A DNA stretch of 64,000 nucleotides from Oscillospiraceae bacterium. GTDB lineage: Bacteria > Bacillota > Clostridia > Oscillospirales > Ruminococcaceae. Positions 16,294 to 25,441 of this stretch are shown piece by piece. The translations under genes and the position numbers were made by a program. The stretch is taken from positions 1 to 64,000 of the forward strand of contig SVMZ01000010.1 of NCBI GenBank assembly GCA_015067185.1. The letters are read 5' to 3'. Numbering within the stretch: position 1 is the stretch's first letter; the number at the start of each line of letters is the position of its first letter. Below the pieces are notes generated by a model that searched no databases, was not told where the DNA came from, and saw only the letters and a list, made by a program, of their open reading frames with translations.

Positions 16294-18213
16294 TCAGTGG
16301 AAAATGCCGGAAAGAACAGTAATCATCAGACAAACATCCAGCGCATCGGCAATTTCGGGTTCGATTTTCTGAAGGTAGTCTTTAAAATTTTTAAAAAGAG
16401 CGGAAGCTTCTTCTGTATTTCCCTCCGCCTGTTTCTGGACAGCGGGAGCCAGCCGTGCACAAATTTCCCGATGGAAAGAGAGATACTCCCAGCTGCGGCG
16501 TTGTGCGTCAGGCAGATCTTTTGCGCAATTTTCACGGATTACCGTTTCAAATGCAGCCAGTTTTGCGGGGATTTTTCCGATGCTTTCGGCAGCCTCCGAA
16601 GATATTGTCCCCAGTTCTTTACGCAGATAAGAGGGAACGGAAAGGGTGGAGATGTCTTCAAGATAACGGAAAACAGCAACACCGTCTGCGCCAAAAGCGG
16701 AGAGGAAATATTGTTTTGCAACGGTATCGAAATCAGCTTCCCTGTCCCAGAGGGCAGCAGCCATGGCAGCCATACCAAAGCCGCTGGGCAGCCATACTCG
16801 CTGGTTCTGACAGCTGACCATGCCGTTGAGTTTTAATTTACGCAGGCCTTTCATATCTTCAAAAAGCACGCGGTTCATAGATATGTGGGAAAAATCCTTG
16901 TGATGATCCCACATATAATGGTAATCGAAGTCAAAACTGTCTCCGCCAAAAAATTTTTTCCACTGCTCAAGCCAACAGAGATTCTCTTCTACGGATTTTG
17001 GCAAAACGCACTGATTGCGGATATACTCAGGCAGTTTTTCTGCATCATAATCCGCAGCTTCAGTCAGGGAGTGGGTATAGGTACGGGTGATGGGGGCAAA
17101 CATCAGCACAAAGCGGTCGGGATTGTTTAACTTGGTTTCAACGGGCGGCCAATAGAGATCGCAATACATTAAAAAAACAATTTTTGCTTTCAGATTTTTT
17201 GCAGACATCTCTTCATCAATCTCGTTGAGAAGGTCGATATACCAATCGGAGGGACGTTTTTGGATGCAGGATTCACATTCACAATGATTGTTGATACCGT
17301 CTGCCAACCAGACATGGAGATAATCTGCTTCCGGTGTTTTAGTGCAGTAATCGGCCACGGATTGGCTGATTGTTCTGCGAACAACAGGATTGGAATAACA
17401 GAGGTTGGTGTTCAGCGGAATATTTCCCCACAATTCACGTTTGCCGTTTACCAGGGCAAGATATTGTTTGGCCTCTTCCGGTACCGTTTGTGTTCGTTCA
17501 GGATCCCATCCTGTACCGGAGATGCCAAAGGGCTCGCAGGTCCATCCATGCCCGGTGGCATGGTAAAGGAGGCCTCTCCGCTTGATCTCATAGACGGTTG
17601 TGTCGCGGAGTCCCTCCACTTCATCAAGGGTGATGGGGTAGTCCTCCATGGTGGGATTTTGTTGGTGCTCGTACCATCTTTCATAGAAGGTGGCCGGAAT
17701 CCAGAATTGATTAAAATAGGCATTGAGGCCGACACGGGGCATCCAGTCGATCATATCCGTTACATGCTCCAGCGATACCGCACCTTCAATACAGATTCCG
17801 CGGTGACGGCAGGAAGGGGCTTCTTTTACGCTGACAGAACGGCTGTACACATCGCAGGCGGGCAGAATTTCACCATCTTTCGGACGTACCCATGCTGCAC
17901 CCAGCTCACGCAAAAAGCGGAAAGCTGCAATCAGGACGGCACGGGGGTTGGCGCCGGTGATATATCCCTCTCCGGCTTGAACGTTGATGGCGATGGCATC
18001 ATCCAGCTCGCTGTTTTCCACCTCCGGCAGTTCTTTTTCCAACATAGGATCCTGACCAAGCCAGATTGTGTTTTTCCATGGTCCGCGCCACTGAGGATAG
18101 GTCAGCAGCAGAATGTGCAGAGAGGGATCCATCTTTTCAAGGCAGCGCTTTAATTCTTCCGAAGCATATATAATAACCGGGTCATAACTAATACGGGCGA
18201 TTTTTAATATCAT
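16294..18213 (-). CDS. DUF4838-domain protein (glycoside-hydrolase-like)
   Basis: 639-aa protein that I assign to the DUF4838 group, related to the GH20/GH67/GH115 type of TIM-barrel glycosidase. The N-terminal 120 residues form an alpha/beta lead domain ending LGAAWVRPKDGE. The barrel follows, with CRHRGICIEGA at about 135 and DWMPRVGLNAYFNQFW at about 160. YLHVWLADGINNHCECESC at about 300 contains the conserved C-x-C-x2-C typical of the family. There is no signal peptide, so it is cytosolic. Start ATG 18213 behind GAAGGAG. Catalytic residues are not established for the family, and the substrate could be a uronic-acid or amino-sugar glycoside. Convergent with the glycyl radical operon. Confidence 0.8.
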   Translation of the reverse strand: MILKIARISYDPVIIYASEELKRCLEKMDPSLHILLLTYPQWRGPWKNTIWLGQDPMLEKELPEVENSELDDAIAINVQAGEGYITGANPRAVLIAAFRFLRELGAAWVRPKDGEILPACDVYSRSVSVKEAPSCRHRGICIEGAVSLEHVTDMIDWMPRVGLNAYFNQFWIPATFYERWYEHQQNPTMEDYPITLDEVEGLRDTTVYEIKRRGLLYHATGHGWTCEPFGISGTGWDPERTQTVPEEAKQYLALVNGKRELWGNIPLNTNLCYSNPVVRRTISQSVADYCTKTPEADYLHVWLADGINNHCECESCIQKRPSDWYIDLLNEIDEEMSAKNLKAKIVFLMYCDLYWPPVETKLNNPDRFVLMFAPITRTYTHSLTEAADYDAEKLPEYIRNQCVLPKSVEENLCWLEQWKKFFGGDSFDFDYHYMWDHHKDFSHISMNRVLFEDMKGLRKLKLNGMVSCQNQRVWLPSGFGMAAMAAALWDREADFDTVAKQYFLSAFGADGVAVFRYLEDISTLSVPSYLRKELGTISSEAAESIGKIPAKLAAFETVIRENCAKDLPDAQRRSWEYLSFHREICARLAPAVQKQAEGNTEEASALFKNFKDYLQKIEPEIADALDVCLMITVLSGIFH

Positions 18214-18237
18214 GATTTCACACTCCTTCTTTTTTTC

Positions 18238-18266
18238 AGTATATCATATCCCGGATTTTATAGCAA
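18238..18266 (-). promoter_or_regulatory. Promoter of the DUF4838 gene
   Basis: On the minus strand TTGCTA, a 17-nt spacer, then TATACT. The same two hexamers and spacing precede the DUF4965 gene at 28437-28465. Confidence 0.65.
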
Positions 18267-18341
18267 TCTTATTTTAGGTGCCTATAATACAAAGATGGTG
18301 GTTCTTATTTGGCGCAATTGTTATATAACAGGTTTATCTGC

Positions 18342-18370
18342 TTGACGGGAGATAGGGAATGGGATATAAT
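18342..18370 (+). promoter_or_regulatory. Promoter of the leader peptide-prmA operon
   Basis: TTGACG, a 17-nt spacer, then a perfect TATAAT. Transcription should begin near 18377, before the leader ORF. Confidence 0.75.
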
Positions 18371-18402
18371 TTAATAAGAAAAATAAGGGGCAGGAGGAAA
18401 CG

Positions 18403-18447
18403 GTGTCTCTCCTGCTGTTGAAAAATATTGAAAAGGAAGATGGATGA
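18403..18447 (+). CDS. Putative 14-aa Leu-rich leader peptide before prmA
   Basis: GTG start 5 nt after a perfect AGGAGG (18392-18397). The encoded peptide is MSLLLLKNIEKEDG, with four consecutive Leu codons (CTC CTG CTG TTG). Its TGA ends at 18447, one base before the prmA ATG at 18449, the usual layout for translational coupling. The ribosome binding site lies in the left arm of a hairpin (GCAGGAG 18390-18396, CTCCTGC 18409-18415), so leader translation and RNA folding compete. It could be a regulatory leader or simply a chance coupling ORF. Confidence 0.5.
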   Translation: MSLLLLKNIEKEDG

Positions 18448-18448
18448 G

Positions 18449-19444
18449 ATGGATTGGTTAGAAGTAAAAATAACCACAACGTCAGCAGGAATTGAGGCGG
18501 TAACAGGTGTTCTGATGCAGTTGGGCATCAACGGTTTTGTGGTGGAAGATCCCGATGATTTTGAGAGTTTTTTGACAGACCCCAATATCTATAAGGATTA
18601 TGTGGATGAAGACCTCTACAAGCTGAGAGAGGTGCAGCCTGCCGTAACGGTGTATCTCCCCGGGAATGAACAGGGAGCAGATATGCTGCGTGCTGTTCAG
18701 TCGGAGATTGGAAAGCTTCGGTCTCTTGGTGCGGACCAGTTGGGAGTAGAGACAGGAGAACTTTCCATTACTCTTGGCAATGTACGGGAAGAGGATTGGG
18801 AAAACTGCTGGAAGAAATATTTTAAGCCGCTCAAAGTGGGCGAAAAGTTTATGATAAAGCCCACATGGGAAGAGATCACTGAGCCGACAGACAGAATTAT
18901 TCTTGAAATCGATCCGTCTTCCAGTTTTGGCACGGGAAGTCATGAGACCACCAAGCTGTGCATCGAAACGCTGGAAAGTATTGTGAAACCGGGATGTACC
19001 ATTCTGGATATGGGCTGCGGCAGCGGAATCCTGGGGATTGCTGCCTATCTGCTTGAAGCCGGTGATATCACCGCTGTAGATATTGATGCCAATTCTGTAA
19101 GAATTGCCACCGAAAACTTTGAGCGGATTGGTGCCGATGCCGAACTGAGACTGATGTGCGGCAACGTGCTTGCAGAGAATGAGGCCGCAGAAAAGTTGAG
19201 AGCTGCCCTTGCCGAAAAGAAATATGATATCATTGTGGCCAATATTGTTGCCGATATTATTCTTGCTATGAAAGAGTTGTTTGCCTCTTTGCTCAAGGAT
19301 GAGGGAAGACTGGTGCTTTCCGGCATTATTTCCGAACGTGCCGAAGAAGTAGCAGAGGGGATGAAGAGTGCCGGTTTTGAGGCGATTACCATCCGTGAAA
19401 GAGGCGGCTGGACGGCTATCCTGGAGAAGAAAGCCAATCAATAA
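18449..19444 (+). CDS. prmA: Ribosomal protein L11 methyltransferase
   Basis: 331-aa SAM-dependent enzyme that trimethylates ribosomal protein L11. The N-terminal substrate-recognition domain starts MDWLEVKITT. The catalytic domain has SSFGTGSHETTKLC, the SAM-binding motif LDMGCGSGILGIAA and the post-motif IVANIVADII (equivalent of NPPxY/NxxA). Length is normal. I start it at ATG 18449, because AAGGAAG is 9 nt upstream and the family begins with this sequence; the earlier in-frame TTG 18428 and ATG 18440 are weaker. An alpha/beta hydrolase gene follows after 14 nt in the same operon. Confidence 0.95.
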   Translation: MDWLEVKITTTSAGIEAVTGVLMQLGINGFVVEDPDDFESFLTDPNIYKDYVDEDLYKLREVQPAVTVYLPGNEQGADMLRAVQSEIGKLRSLGADQLGVETGELSITLGNVREEDWENCWKKYFKPLKVGEKFMIKPTWEEITEPTDRIILEIDPSSSFGTGSHETTKLCIETLESIVKPGCTILDMGCGSGILGIAAYLLEAGDITAVDIDANSVRIATENFERIGADAELRLMCGNVLAENEAAEKLRAALAEKKYDIIVANIVADIILAMKELFASLLKDEGRLVLSGIISERAEEVAEGMKSAGFEAITIRERGGWTAILEKKANQ

Positions 19445-19458
19445 AAGGAGTACGCAGT

Positions 19459-20085
19459 ATGATCAGAACAGAACACAGAGAAGAAAAATGGAAGTTTCCA
19501 TTCATCAAATATGCTCCGGAAAAGGCGGCTGGGAAATTGCCGCTGATTCTTCAGCTGCATGGAGCGGGAGAACGAGGAAACGGCAAAGAGGAATTGGTCA
19601 ATGTTGAGGTACACGGCTTTTCCAAACTTGCCAGGAGAAGCGAACTTGGAGCTATCCTCGTTATGCCCCAGTGCCCGATAGATACCTTCTGGGCAGCACG
19701 GGTGGAATCCATTGTGGCATTTATCGATCAGCTGAAAAACGAGTATGATATAGACGAGGATAAGGTATATCTTACCGGCCTCAGCATGGGAGGATACGGT
19801 ACCTGGTATACGGCTATGGCAAGACCGGATTTATTTGCGGCCATTGCCCCCATCTGCGGCGGCGGTATGGCATGGAATGCGGGTGTGCTGACCATGCCGG
19901 TATGGGCTTTCCACGGTGCCGCCGATAATGAGGTTTCACCCGTTCAGTCTGATGAAATGGTGAAAGCTTTGAAAGCTGCGGGAGCCGATGTGACCTATTC
20001 CAGAATAGAAGGTGTGGGGCACAATGTGTGGGAAAACGCTTATAATGAAACGCTTTTGACATGGCTGCTCAGTAAAAAACGATAA
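19459..20085 (+). CDS. Alpha/beta hydrolase (phospholipase/carboxylesterase or PHB depolymerase-like)
   Basis: 208-aa cytosolic serine hydrolase. The oxyanion motif LQLHGAGERG is at 31-40 and the nucleophile elbow GLSMGG holds Ser109. Asp156 (GAADNEV) and His188 (GVGHNVW) complete the triad. Sequence and size fit the dienelactone-hydrolase/'prolyl oligopeptidase-like' carboxylesterases often found with carbohydrate esterases. Start ATG 19459 behind AAAAGGAG. It follows prmA closely and a strong terminator ends the operon. The ester substrate is unknown. Confidence 0.88.
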   Translation: MIRTEHREEKWKFPFIKYAPEKAAGKLPLILQLHGAGERGNGKEELVNVEVHGFSKLARRSELGAILVMPQCPIDTFWAARVESIVAFIDQLKNEYDIDEDKVYLTGLSMGGYGTWYTAMARPDLFAAIAPICGGGMAWNAGVLTMPVWAFHGAADNEVSPVQSDEMVKALKAAGADVTYSRIEGVGHNVWENAYNETLLTWLLSKKR

Positions 20086-20098
20086 GTTCCTGTAGCAT

Positions 20099-20140
20099 AT
20101 CAGCCCCTCATTTTCAACCTGAAGAAAATGAGGGGCTGAT
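20099..20140 (+). terminator. Terminator of the prmA operon
   Basis: A 17-bp perfect stem starting ATCAGCCCCTCATTTTC with an 8-nt loop, just after the hydrolase stop. Confidence 0.85.
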
Positions 20141-20198
20141 AAATTTCAACGTTTAACTGAGTAGACTATTTTTTATCCATGTTATGCAGGGCAATGGA

Positions 20199-20228
20199 TT
20201 GCAAAGCGGCGGTTTTGTTTGATATAAT
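20199..20228 (+). promoter_or_regulatory. Promoter of the M20 peptidase gene
   Basis: TTGCAA, an 18-nt spacer, then a perfect TATAAT, about 30 nt before the ATG. Confidence 0.6.
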
Positions 20229-20260
20229 ATAACCAAGATGGCTTATGGGAGGAACAGAAT

Positions 20261-21418
20261 ATGATCGGAACCGCCGTATGTAAAGATGTTTTTGAGAGAA
20301 TAGAACAATTGTATGGAGAATATGTCGGTTTTTGGGCAGATATCTGTAGGATAGAGAGTCCCACCGAATACAAAGAGGGTGTAGATCGTGTTGGCAGCTA
20401 TATTATAGAGAAGGCTCGTCAGCGCGGATGGAAGATTGAAGTGCAGCCTCAGCAGGTATCCGGGGATTGTATCTGCATAACTATGAATCCGGATGCAGAA
20501 GGACAGCCAGTATGCTTTTCCGGACACATGGATACGGTACACCCGGTAGGATCATTTGGTGATGAACCTGTGCGTATAGAGGGAGAAAAGATGTATGGGC
20601 CTGGTGTGCAGGACTGCAAAGGCGGTATTGCGGCTTCTTTTCTGGCTATGGCGGCTATGGAGGATTGCGGTGTGAAAACGCGTCCCATCAAATTGATTCT
20701 TCAGAGCGACGAAGAGAACAGTAGCCGCAACAGTCAAAAGACGACGGTACAATTTATGTGCGAGAAGGCAGAGGGATGTGCTGCATTCCTCAATTGTGAG
20801 CCTTATGTGCGTGGTATTACACTGGGCAGAAAGGGAATTAGAAAGTATTCTTTTGAAGTAACCGGCTCAGCTTGCCATGCCTCAGCCTGTTATAATGGGG
20901 TAAGTGCCATACGCGAAGCAGCTTATAAAATTATTGAGCTGGAAAAGCTGAAGGATAAAGAGGGATTGACCTGTAATTGTGGTATTATCAGCGGAGGAAC
21001 AGCAGAGAATACGGTGCCGGATAAATGTGTTTTCACAGCAGATATTCGCTTCAGCAACGAAGAAGAGAAAATGAAGGCTGATCGGCTGGTAGAAGAAATT
21101 GCTGCCAAATCCTTTGTGGAAGGTTCAAGCTGTAAGGTGATGCTGAAGAGCTATCGCTGCGCCATGGAAGTGGTGGAACGCAATATGGAGCTTTACCGTA
21201 AAGCAATGAAAATCTGTGAAGAAACCGGTTTGCCTGTGTCGGAATGGGTTATCAGTACCGGCGGTGCTGATGCTGCAGACTTAACTGAATACGGAATCCC
21301 CTGTCTGGATTCCGTAGGTACAGAGGGCGGTGGTATGCATCAGCCCACAGAATTTTCCTATATTGCTTCTCTTGCAAAATCGGCTAAGAGGTTGGCAGCC
21401 ATTGCCTGTTGCATATAA
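20261..21418 (+). CDS. M20-family metallopeptidase (glutamate carboxypeptidase-like)
   Basis: 385-aa di-zinc amidohydrolase/peptidase of the ArgE/DapE/CPG2 group. Metal-site motifs are SGHMDTVHP at about 87-95, GPGVQDCKGG at about 113-122, LQSDEENSS at about 147-155 (catalytic and bridging Glu) and GGGMHQPTEF near the C-terminus. The dimerisation domain lies between (GRKGIRKYSFEVTGSACHAS). No signal peptide is present. Start ATG 20261 behind GGGAGGA. Members cleave dipeptides, N-acyl amino acids or folate-type amides; the substrate cannot be assigned here. An MBL-fold gene follows, after a small terminator-like hairpin. Confidence 0.9.
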   Translation: MIGTAVCKDVFERIEQLYGEYVGFWADICRIESPTEYKEGVDRVGSYIIEKARQRGWKIEVQPQQVSGDCICITMNPDAEGQPVCFSGHMDTVHPVGSFGDEPVRIEGEKMYGPGVQDCKGGIAASFLAMAAMEDCGVKTRPIKLILQSDEENSSRNSQKTTVQFMCEKAEGCAAFLNCEPYVRGITLGRKGIRKYSFEVTGSACHASACYNGVSAIREAAYKIIELEKLKDKEGLTCNCGIISGGTAENTVPDKCVFTADIRFSNEEEKMKADRLVEEIAAKSFVEGSSCKVMLKSYRCAMEVVERNMELYRKAMKICEETGLPVSEWVISTGGADAADLTEYGIPCLDSVGTEGGGMHQPTEFSYIASLAKSAKRLAAIACCI

Positions 21419-21438
21419 GATATAAAAGAAGAATGGAG

Positions 21439-21484
21439 ATCCCGTGTATGCGAGAGGCTGAAAACAGCACAAGTGGCACGGGAT
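21439..21484 (+). terminator. Possible terminator or attenuator between M20 and MBL genes
   Basis: 8-bp arms ATCCCGTG / CACGGGAT with a 30-nt loop, followed by TTTTT. The long loop makes it weaker than the others in the window, so partial readthrough into the MBL gene is likely. Confidence 0.5.
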
Positions 21485-21516
21485 TTTTGAGGACAATAAA
21501 AAGAAAAGGTGAGAAG

Positions 21517-22377
21517 ATGACAATAACAGATGTTCGTGTCCTTCCGGGAGACGCATCTTTTTTGCTGGACGACGGAGAGTCGGCTGTGCTTTATGACAGT
21601 GGATTTGGATTTACCGGATTTGGTGTAGCAGAAAACATAAAAAAGATATTGGGAGAGAGAAAGCTGGACTACATATTTCTCACCCATTCACATTACGACC
21701 ATGCGCTGGGTAGTGCGTATATTCTTCGCTATTGGCCGGATGCTAAAGTGGTTGCCGGAGAATATGCAGCGGGAATATTCAAACGTCCCGGTGCGAAGGC
21801 AGTTATGAAAGATCTGGACGGTAAGTTTGCTGCAAAAAACGGCGTGGCGGAGTATGAGTTTCTGGGTGATGAACTCCGGGTGGATTTGGCAGTCAATGAC
21901 GGTGATATTGTAAATGCAGGCAATATGACTTTTGAGGTAATTGCCCTTCCGGGGCATACCAAGTGCTCGGTGGGATATTATTTGCAAGAGGAGAAATTAT
22001 TGCTTTCCAGTGAGACGCTGGGACTTTATAATGGAACAGAGATAATAACGCCATCTTTTTTGATTGGCATTGAGATTACCATGAATTCTATCAGAAAGAT
22101 GAAAGAATATGATGTAGAGAGAATGGTTTCTCCGCATTACGGCTGCCTGAGCAAAGAGGAGACGAAGTTTTTCCTCGAAAATATGGAAAGAAGTTCTGCC
22201 GAGGCGGCAGCATTTTTAAAAGTCAGATTGCAAAAAGGGATGCCGAAAGAACAGATGATTGCGGAGTTTAAAAAGATCTACTGCGAGGGATATATGCGGG
22301 AAATCTATCCGGAAGATGCCGTCAATTTGAATACCTCCATTATGATTGATCTTGTGGCAAAGGAATGTCTGGAATAA
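21517..22377 (+). CDS. MBL-fold metallohydrolase
   Basis: 286-aa metallo-beta-lactamase-fold hydrolase. The metal-binding motif HSHYDHALG gives His57, His59, Asp61 and His62; LPGHTKCSVGY supplies the next His, and SPHYG near residue 205 the last. The C-terminal 80 residues are helical. I start it at ATG 21517 behind AAAAGGTGAG; the in-frame region upstream overlaps the M20 gene and the hairpin. Relatives include glyoxalase II-like thioesterases and lactonases. The reaction is unassigned. Confidence 0.88.
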   Translation: MTITDVRVLPGDASFLLDDGESAVLYDSGFGFTGFGVAENIKKILGERKLDYIFLTHSHYDHALGSAYILRYWPDAKVVAGEYAAGIFKRPGAKAVMKDLDGKFAAKNGVAEYEFLGDELRVDLAVNDGDIVNAGNMTFEVIALPGHTKCSVGYYLQEEKLLLSSETLGLYNGTEIITPSFLIGIEITMNSIRKMKEYDVERMVSPHYGCLSKEETKFFLENMERSSAEAAAFLKVRLQKGMPKEQMIAEFKKIYCEGYMREIYPEDAVNLNTSIMIDLVAKECLE

Positions 22378-22479
22378 TAAGCAGAGAATAAAATGACATA
22401 GAATATAATATACAAAGAGTAATAATTGTATTTTTTTCAACGGGAATTTGGGGCTTTCTGTCATAAAAGGAGAAGTAAA

Positions 22480-23376
22480 ATGAAAAAGCCTGGAATGATC
22501 ACTCTGTTGTCCTATCTCTATATTGCCTTGATAGCGGTTTTGCTTGCTTTCAATTATCAGCTTTTTATTGTGAAAAACGACTTTGCTCCGGCAGGACTAA
22601 ATGGGATTGCAACCATGGTTCAGTATAAAACGGGGTTTAGTATCGGATACATGTCGTTGTTGATCAATATTCCGTTGTGTATACTGGCATTTTTCTTTGT
22701 AAATAAGGAGTTTGCAAAAAAATCGTTGTGCTTTTGTCTTGTATATGCATTTGTATTCCTGGCCTTGCAGAAACTGGGATTATCCGAATTTCAATATGAT
22801 GCCCAGAACAGTGATACTATATTTCCGGTGATGCTCAGCGGAGTCATCAGCGGTACCGTGTATGGCTTGTGTTTCCGTTTCAACGCATCCACGGGAGGTA
22901 CGGATATCCTCTCCAAATTTATCAGCAAGCGCTATCCCTATCTCAATTTTTTCTGGGTTACATTTTTGCTGAACACAGTGGTTGCGGCCATCTCTTTCTT
23001 TGTCTATGCCAAACAGGGAGAGAATGGGGCAATGCTTTACGATTATAAGCCGGTGTGTCTGTGTATTACCTATTGTTTTATTTCCAGTTTTGTAGGCAAT
23101 CATATTATCAAAGGAACAAAGTCGGCCTATAAATTTACAATCATAACTAACCATGCGGATGAGATTGCGGATGAAATTCTGCATACACTGCGCCATGGTG
23201 CTACCCGAATGGAGGCAGTGGGAGCCTATAGCAATACGACAAAGGATGTTTTGATTTGTGCTGTGAATAAACACCAGTTGATGGATTTTCAGAAGATATT
23301 GAAGAAGTATGACAATACCTTCTCCTTTTCCGAGACGGTAAACGAGATCTACGGAAACTTTGCGCGAATTAAATAA
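22480..23376 (+). CDS. YitT-family membrane protein (DUF161/DUF2179)
   Basis: 298-aa membrane protein with five or six transmembrane helices, then a C-terminal cytosolic DUF2179 domain (from about residue 215: YKFTIITNHADEIADEI ... VLICAVNKHQL). Family features are GLNGIATM after the first helix and FNASTGGTDILSKF in the middle. I start it at ATG 22480 behind AAAGGAGAAG. YitT proteins are common in Firmicutes; their transported solute is not known. Confidence 0.9.
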   Translation: MKKPGMITLLSYLYIALIAVLLAFNYQLFIVKNDFAPAGLNGIATMVQYKTGFSIGYMSLLINIPLCILAFFFVNKEFAKKSLCFCLVYAFVFLALQKLGLSEFQYDAQNSDTIFPVMLSGVISGTVYGLCFRFNASTGGTDILSKFISKRYPYLNFFWVTFLLNTVVAAISFFVYAKQGENGAMLYDYKPVCLCITYCFISSFVGNHIIKGTKSAYKFTIITNHADEIADEILHTLRHGATRMEAVGAYSNTTKDVLICAVNKHQLMDFQKILKKYDNTFSFSETVNEIYGNFARIK

Positions 23377-23383
23377 AAACAAC

Positions 23384-23423
23384 AAATACACCTGTGCAGA
23401 GCAAATTCTGCACAGGTGTATTT
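23384..23423. terminator. Bidirectional terminator
   Basis: Perfect 17-bp arms (AAATACACCTGTGCAGA and its complement), 6-nt loop, between the convergent YitT and YhhN genes. The minus side continues GTTGTTTTTATTT. Confidence 0.9.
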
Positions 23424-23471
23424 ACTTACAGTATATTTTAATTTTAAAATTACAGATTGCCTTGTTTTGTG

Positions 23472-24101
23472 TCAAAAGGCAAAGAGGATAATGAGAACTT
23501 GTCCAATGGGATAAAACCACCAGATCAAATGATCAAAACGGGTGATTCCGGCGAGAAGACCCAGACCAATGATCAGGTCAGAAATCAGAAAAGAAAGTGC
23601 GCCGATGGCAGCAATCAGGGAAAAGGGGTTGACATGCATATGGGAAAAGGAATAGGAGAAAATCATGGAACTTCCCAATGAAATCATGCAGAGATAGATC
23701 ATAGCGAGAAAATATCGTCTCCAATCAAAGTGAGCGCGCTGTGCGCATATCACCGTAAAATAGACAAGACAGATCACTGCAATGACGGCAATGATGATAA
23801 CACCGGTGTTCATGAAGGGATAGCTGTGTTTTTTGGCGAGAAGCCGATAGGTATTGAAATAGAGCAGCTGGGCGAGCATAAAGAAGGCGGCACCAATGAC
23901 GAAATAGTTGGGGAAAATTCGCTCTAACCCGTGAAAGCGCATTAAAAAGATATCTCCGATACTGGAAGCGGCCATGGCGGCAAAGCAAAACCAACGGGCG
24001 GGAGAGGGGGAGAGAAGGGCCAGAACCAATGCTAACAGAGAAAGCAATATGGTTAAAACAAAAGAGCCGGGCAGCCCAAACCAGGAAAAATAATGATTCA
24101 T
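23472..24101 (-). CDS. YhhN-family membrane protein (TMEM86/lysoplasmalogenase-like)
   Basis: 209-aa integral membrane protein with about seven or eight helices. SSIGDIFLM at about 46-54, a GAAFFMLAQLLYF helix, and GALSFLISDLIIGLG near 175-190 match the YhhN family, which includes the animal lysoplasmalogenase TMEM86. The conserved Asp residues lie in those helices. The family would cleave vinyl-ether lysolipids; plasmalogens occur in anaerobic Clostridia, which makes the role plausible but unproven. It is the last gene of a minus-strand run behind the MFS gene (30-nt gap). Confidence 0.8.
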   Translation of the reverse strand: MNHYFSWFGLPGSFVLTILLSLLALVLALLSPSPARWFCFAAMAASSIGDIFLMRFHGLERIFPNYFVIGAAFFMLAQLLYFNTYRLLAKKHSYPFMNTGVIIIAVIAVICLVYFTVICAQRAHFDWRRYFLAMIYLCMISLGSSMIFSYSFSHMHVNPFSLIAAIGALSFLISDLIIGLGLLAGITRFDHLIWWFYPIGQVLIILFAF

Positions 24102-24131
24102 AAGTAAAGATTCCTTACAGTGAGATTGTTT

Positions 24132-25397
24132 TCAGTGTTCGGCAGAGAGAGCCAGGCGCTGTTTCTTGGCCATATGCAGAACCAGCATGAAGACGCAGGC
24201 AATCAGGATGAACAGTGCGGCAAGGAAGAAAAGAGCATACTGATAGGTGCCGGAGATATCATAAATCAGGTTGAGCAAAGGGGCACCAAGTGCATAGCCG
24301 CTTGTGTTAATAGAGAGAACAATACCAAGGAGCTTGGAGTAATCGGTTTCACCGAAAAGATCAGTAGCAATCAGGGGGAGCATGATGGTCTCCAGCGGCA
24401 TAGCCAGCGAGGAGAGGATACCATAAATGATAGCCATAACATTTCCGGCAGCGGAAGCGGTGACGAGAGCAAGCAGCGTGATGGAGATGACGGCAGCACT
24501 GTAGCAGATGAGCAGGGTTCTTTTTAAACCGAGTTTGTCGTAGAGAACGCCGGTGAGCAGCTTGAACCCGGTGAGGGCAAGTGAATGTGCGCTGACAATG
24601 ATGGCAATAAAAGAGGCGTCCAGTCCCACATCCTTCATGTGGGCAGAAGAGATACCGGAGATTCCCTGCAGTGTCATTCCAGTGAGAAAAATGCAGATGC
24701 AGGCAATATAAAAGTAAGGTTTGTGAAGAGCGGTGCGGAAGGAGATGCCGCTCCAGCTTTTGTTTTTAGGTTTCTTTTTGGTCAATCCTTCCGAACGGTC
24801 TGCGGGAGCATCTTTGATGGTACACATCACGATGATGCCGGTGATAAACAGAATACCGGTAATAACAAGATAAGCGGAACGATAGCCAAAGAGATTGGCA
24901 TCGCTGTAGATAAAAGGGGTAACAACCTGAGAAGCCAATGCACCGCCAAGACCATTGGCAGAAAGAATAATGCCCATAATAGTTCCACGGTTTTCGGTAA
25001 ACCAGCGGTTGACAAGATAGCCGACGATGGCGGTTGTGGTCCAGGAAAGCCCCATGCCAAGGAAACAGCCCCCAATGCAGAAAACGACGACATTACCCGC
25101 AAAGGAATAAATCAGCATAGAGATAATAAGAGAAAGAAAACCGGCACCAATCAGTTTTTTAGCGCCAAACCGGGTGATCAGAGTGCCGAAAAAAAGATTG
25201 ACCACGGCCGTAGTGATATACCGGCAGCTGTCGTTGATGGAAAAAAGGCTGCGTTTGATATCGAGAGCTTCCGTAATAGCGGCAAGAAAAAGAGACTTTG
25301 TCCCGGAACAGAAGCCAAGACAGACAAAGATCATAATAAAACAGGATGCGGCTACGATAAAAGCATAGTTCGGCTTTCGTCTGGAGGGAACCTGCAT
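24132..25397 (-). CDS. Major facilitator superfamily transporter (OFA-like)
   Basis: 421-aa secondary transporter with 12 predicted helices. The helix 2-3 loop carries GTLITRFGAKKLIGAG (the MFS motif A region) and helix 5 has GIILSANGLGGALASQ. These features and the length resemble oxalate/formate-antiporter-type MFS carriers of organic acids. Start ATG 25397 behind CAGGAGA. It sits between LysR and YhhN, all on the minus strand with gaps of 30-45 nt, downstream of a DUF4965 glycosidase-like gene. The substrate is unknown; a sugar acid or hydrolysis product would fit the context. Confidence 0.9.
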   Translation of the reverse strand: MQVPSRRKPNYAFIVAASCFIMIFVCLGFCSGTKSLFLAAITEALDIKRSLFSINDSCRYITTAVVNLFFGTLITRFGAKKLIGAGFLSLIISMLIYSFAGNVVVFCIGGCFLGMGLSWTTTAIVGYLVNRWFTENRGTIMGIILSANGLGGALASQVVTPFIYSDANLFGYRSAYLVITGILFITGIIVMCTIKDAPADRSEGLTKKKPKNKSWSGISFRTALHKPYFYIACICIFLTGMTLQGISGISSAHMKDVGLDASFIAIIVSAHSLALTGFKLLTGVLYDKLGLKRTLLICYSAAVISITLLALVTASAAGNVMAIIYGILSSLAMPLETIMLPLIATDLFGETDYSKLLGIVLSINTSGYALGAPLLNLIYDISGTYQYALFFLAALFILIACVFMLVLHMAKKQRLALSAEH

Positions 25398-25441
25398 GTT
25401 GATACATCTCCTGAAAATTTTTTATACAGGCTTTTGAAAAG

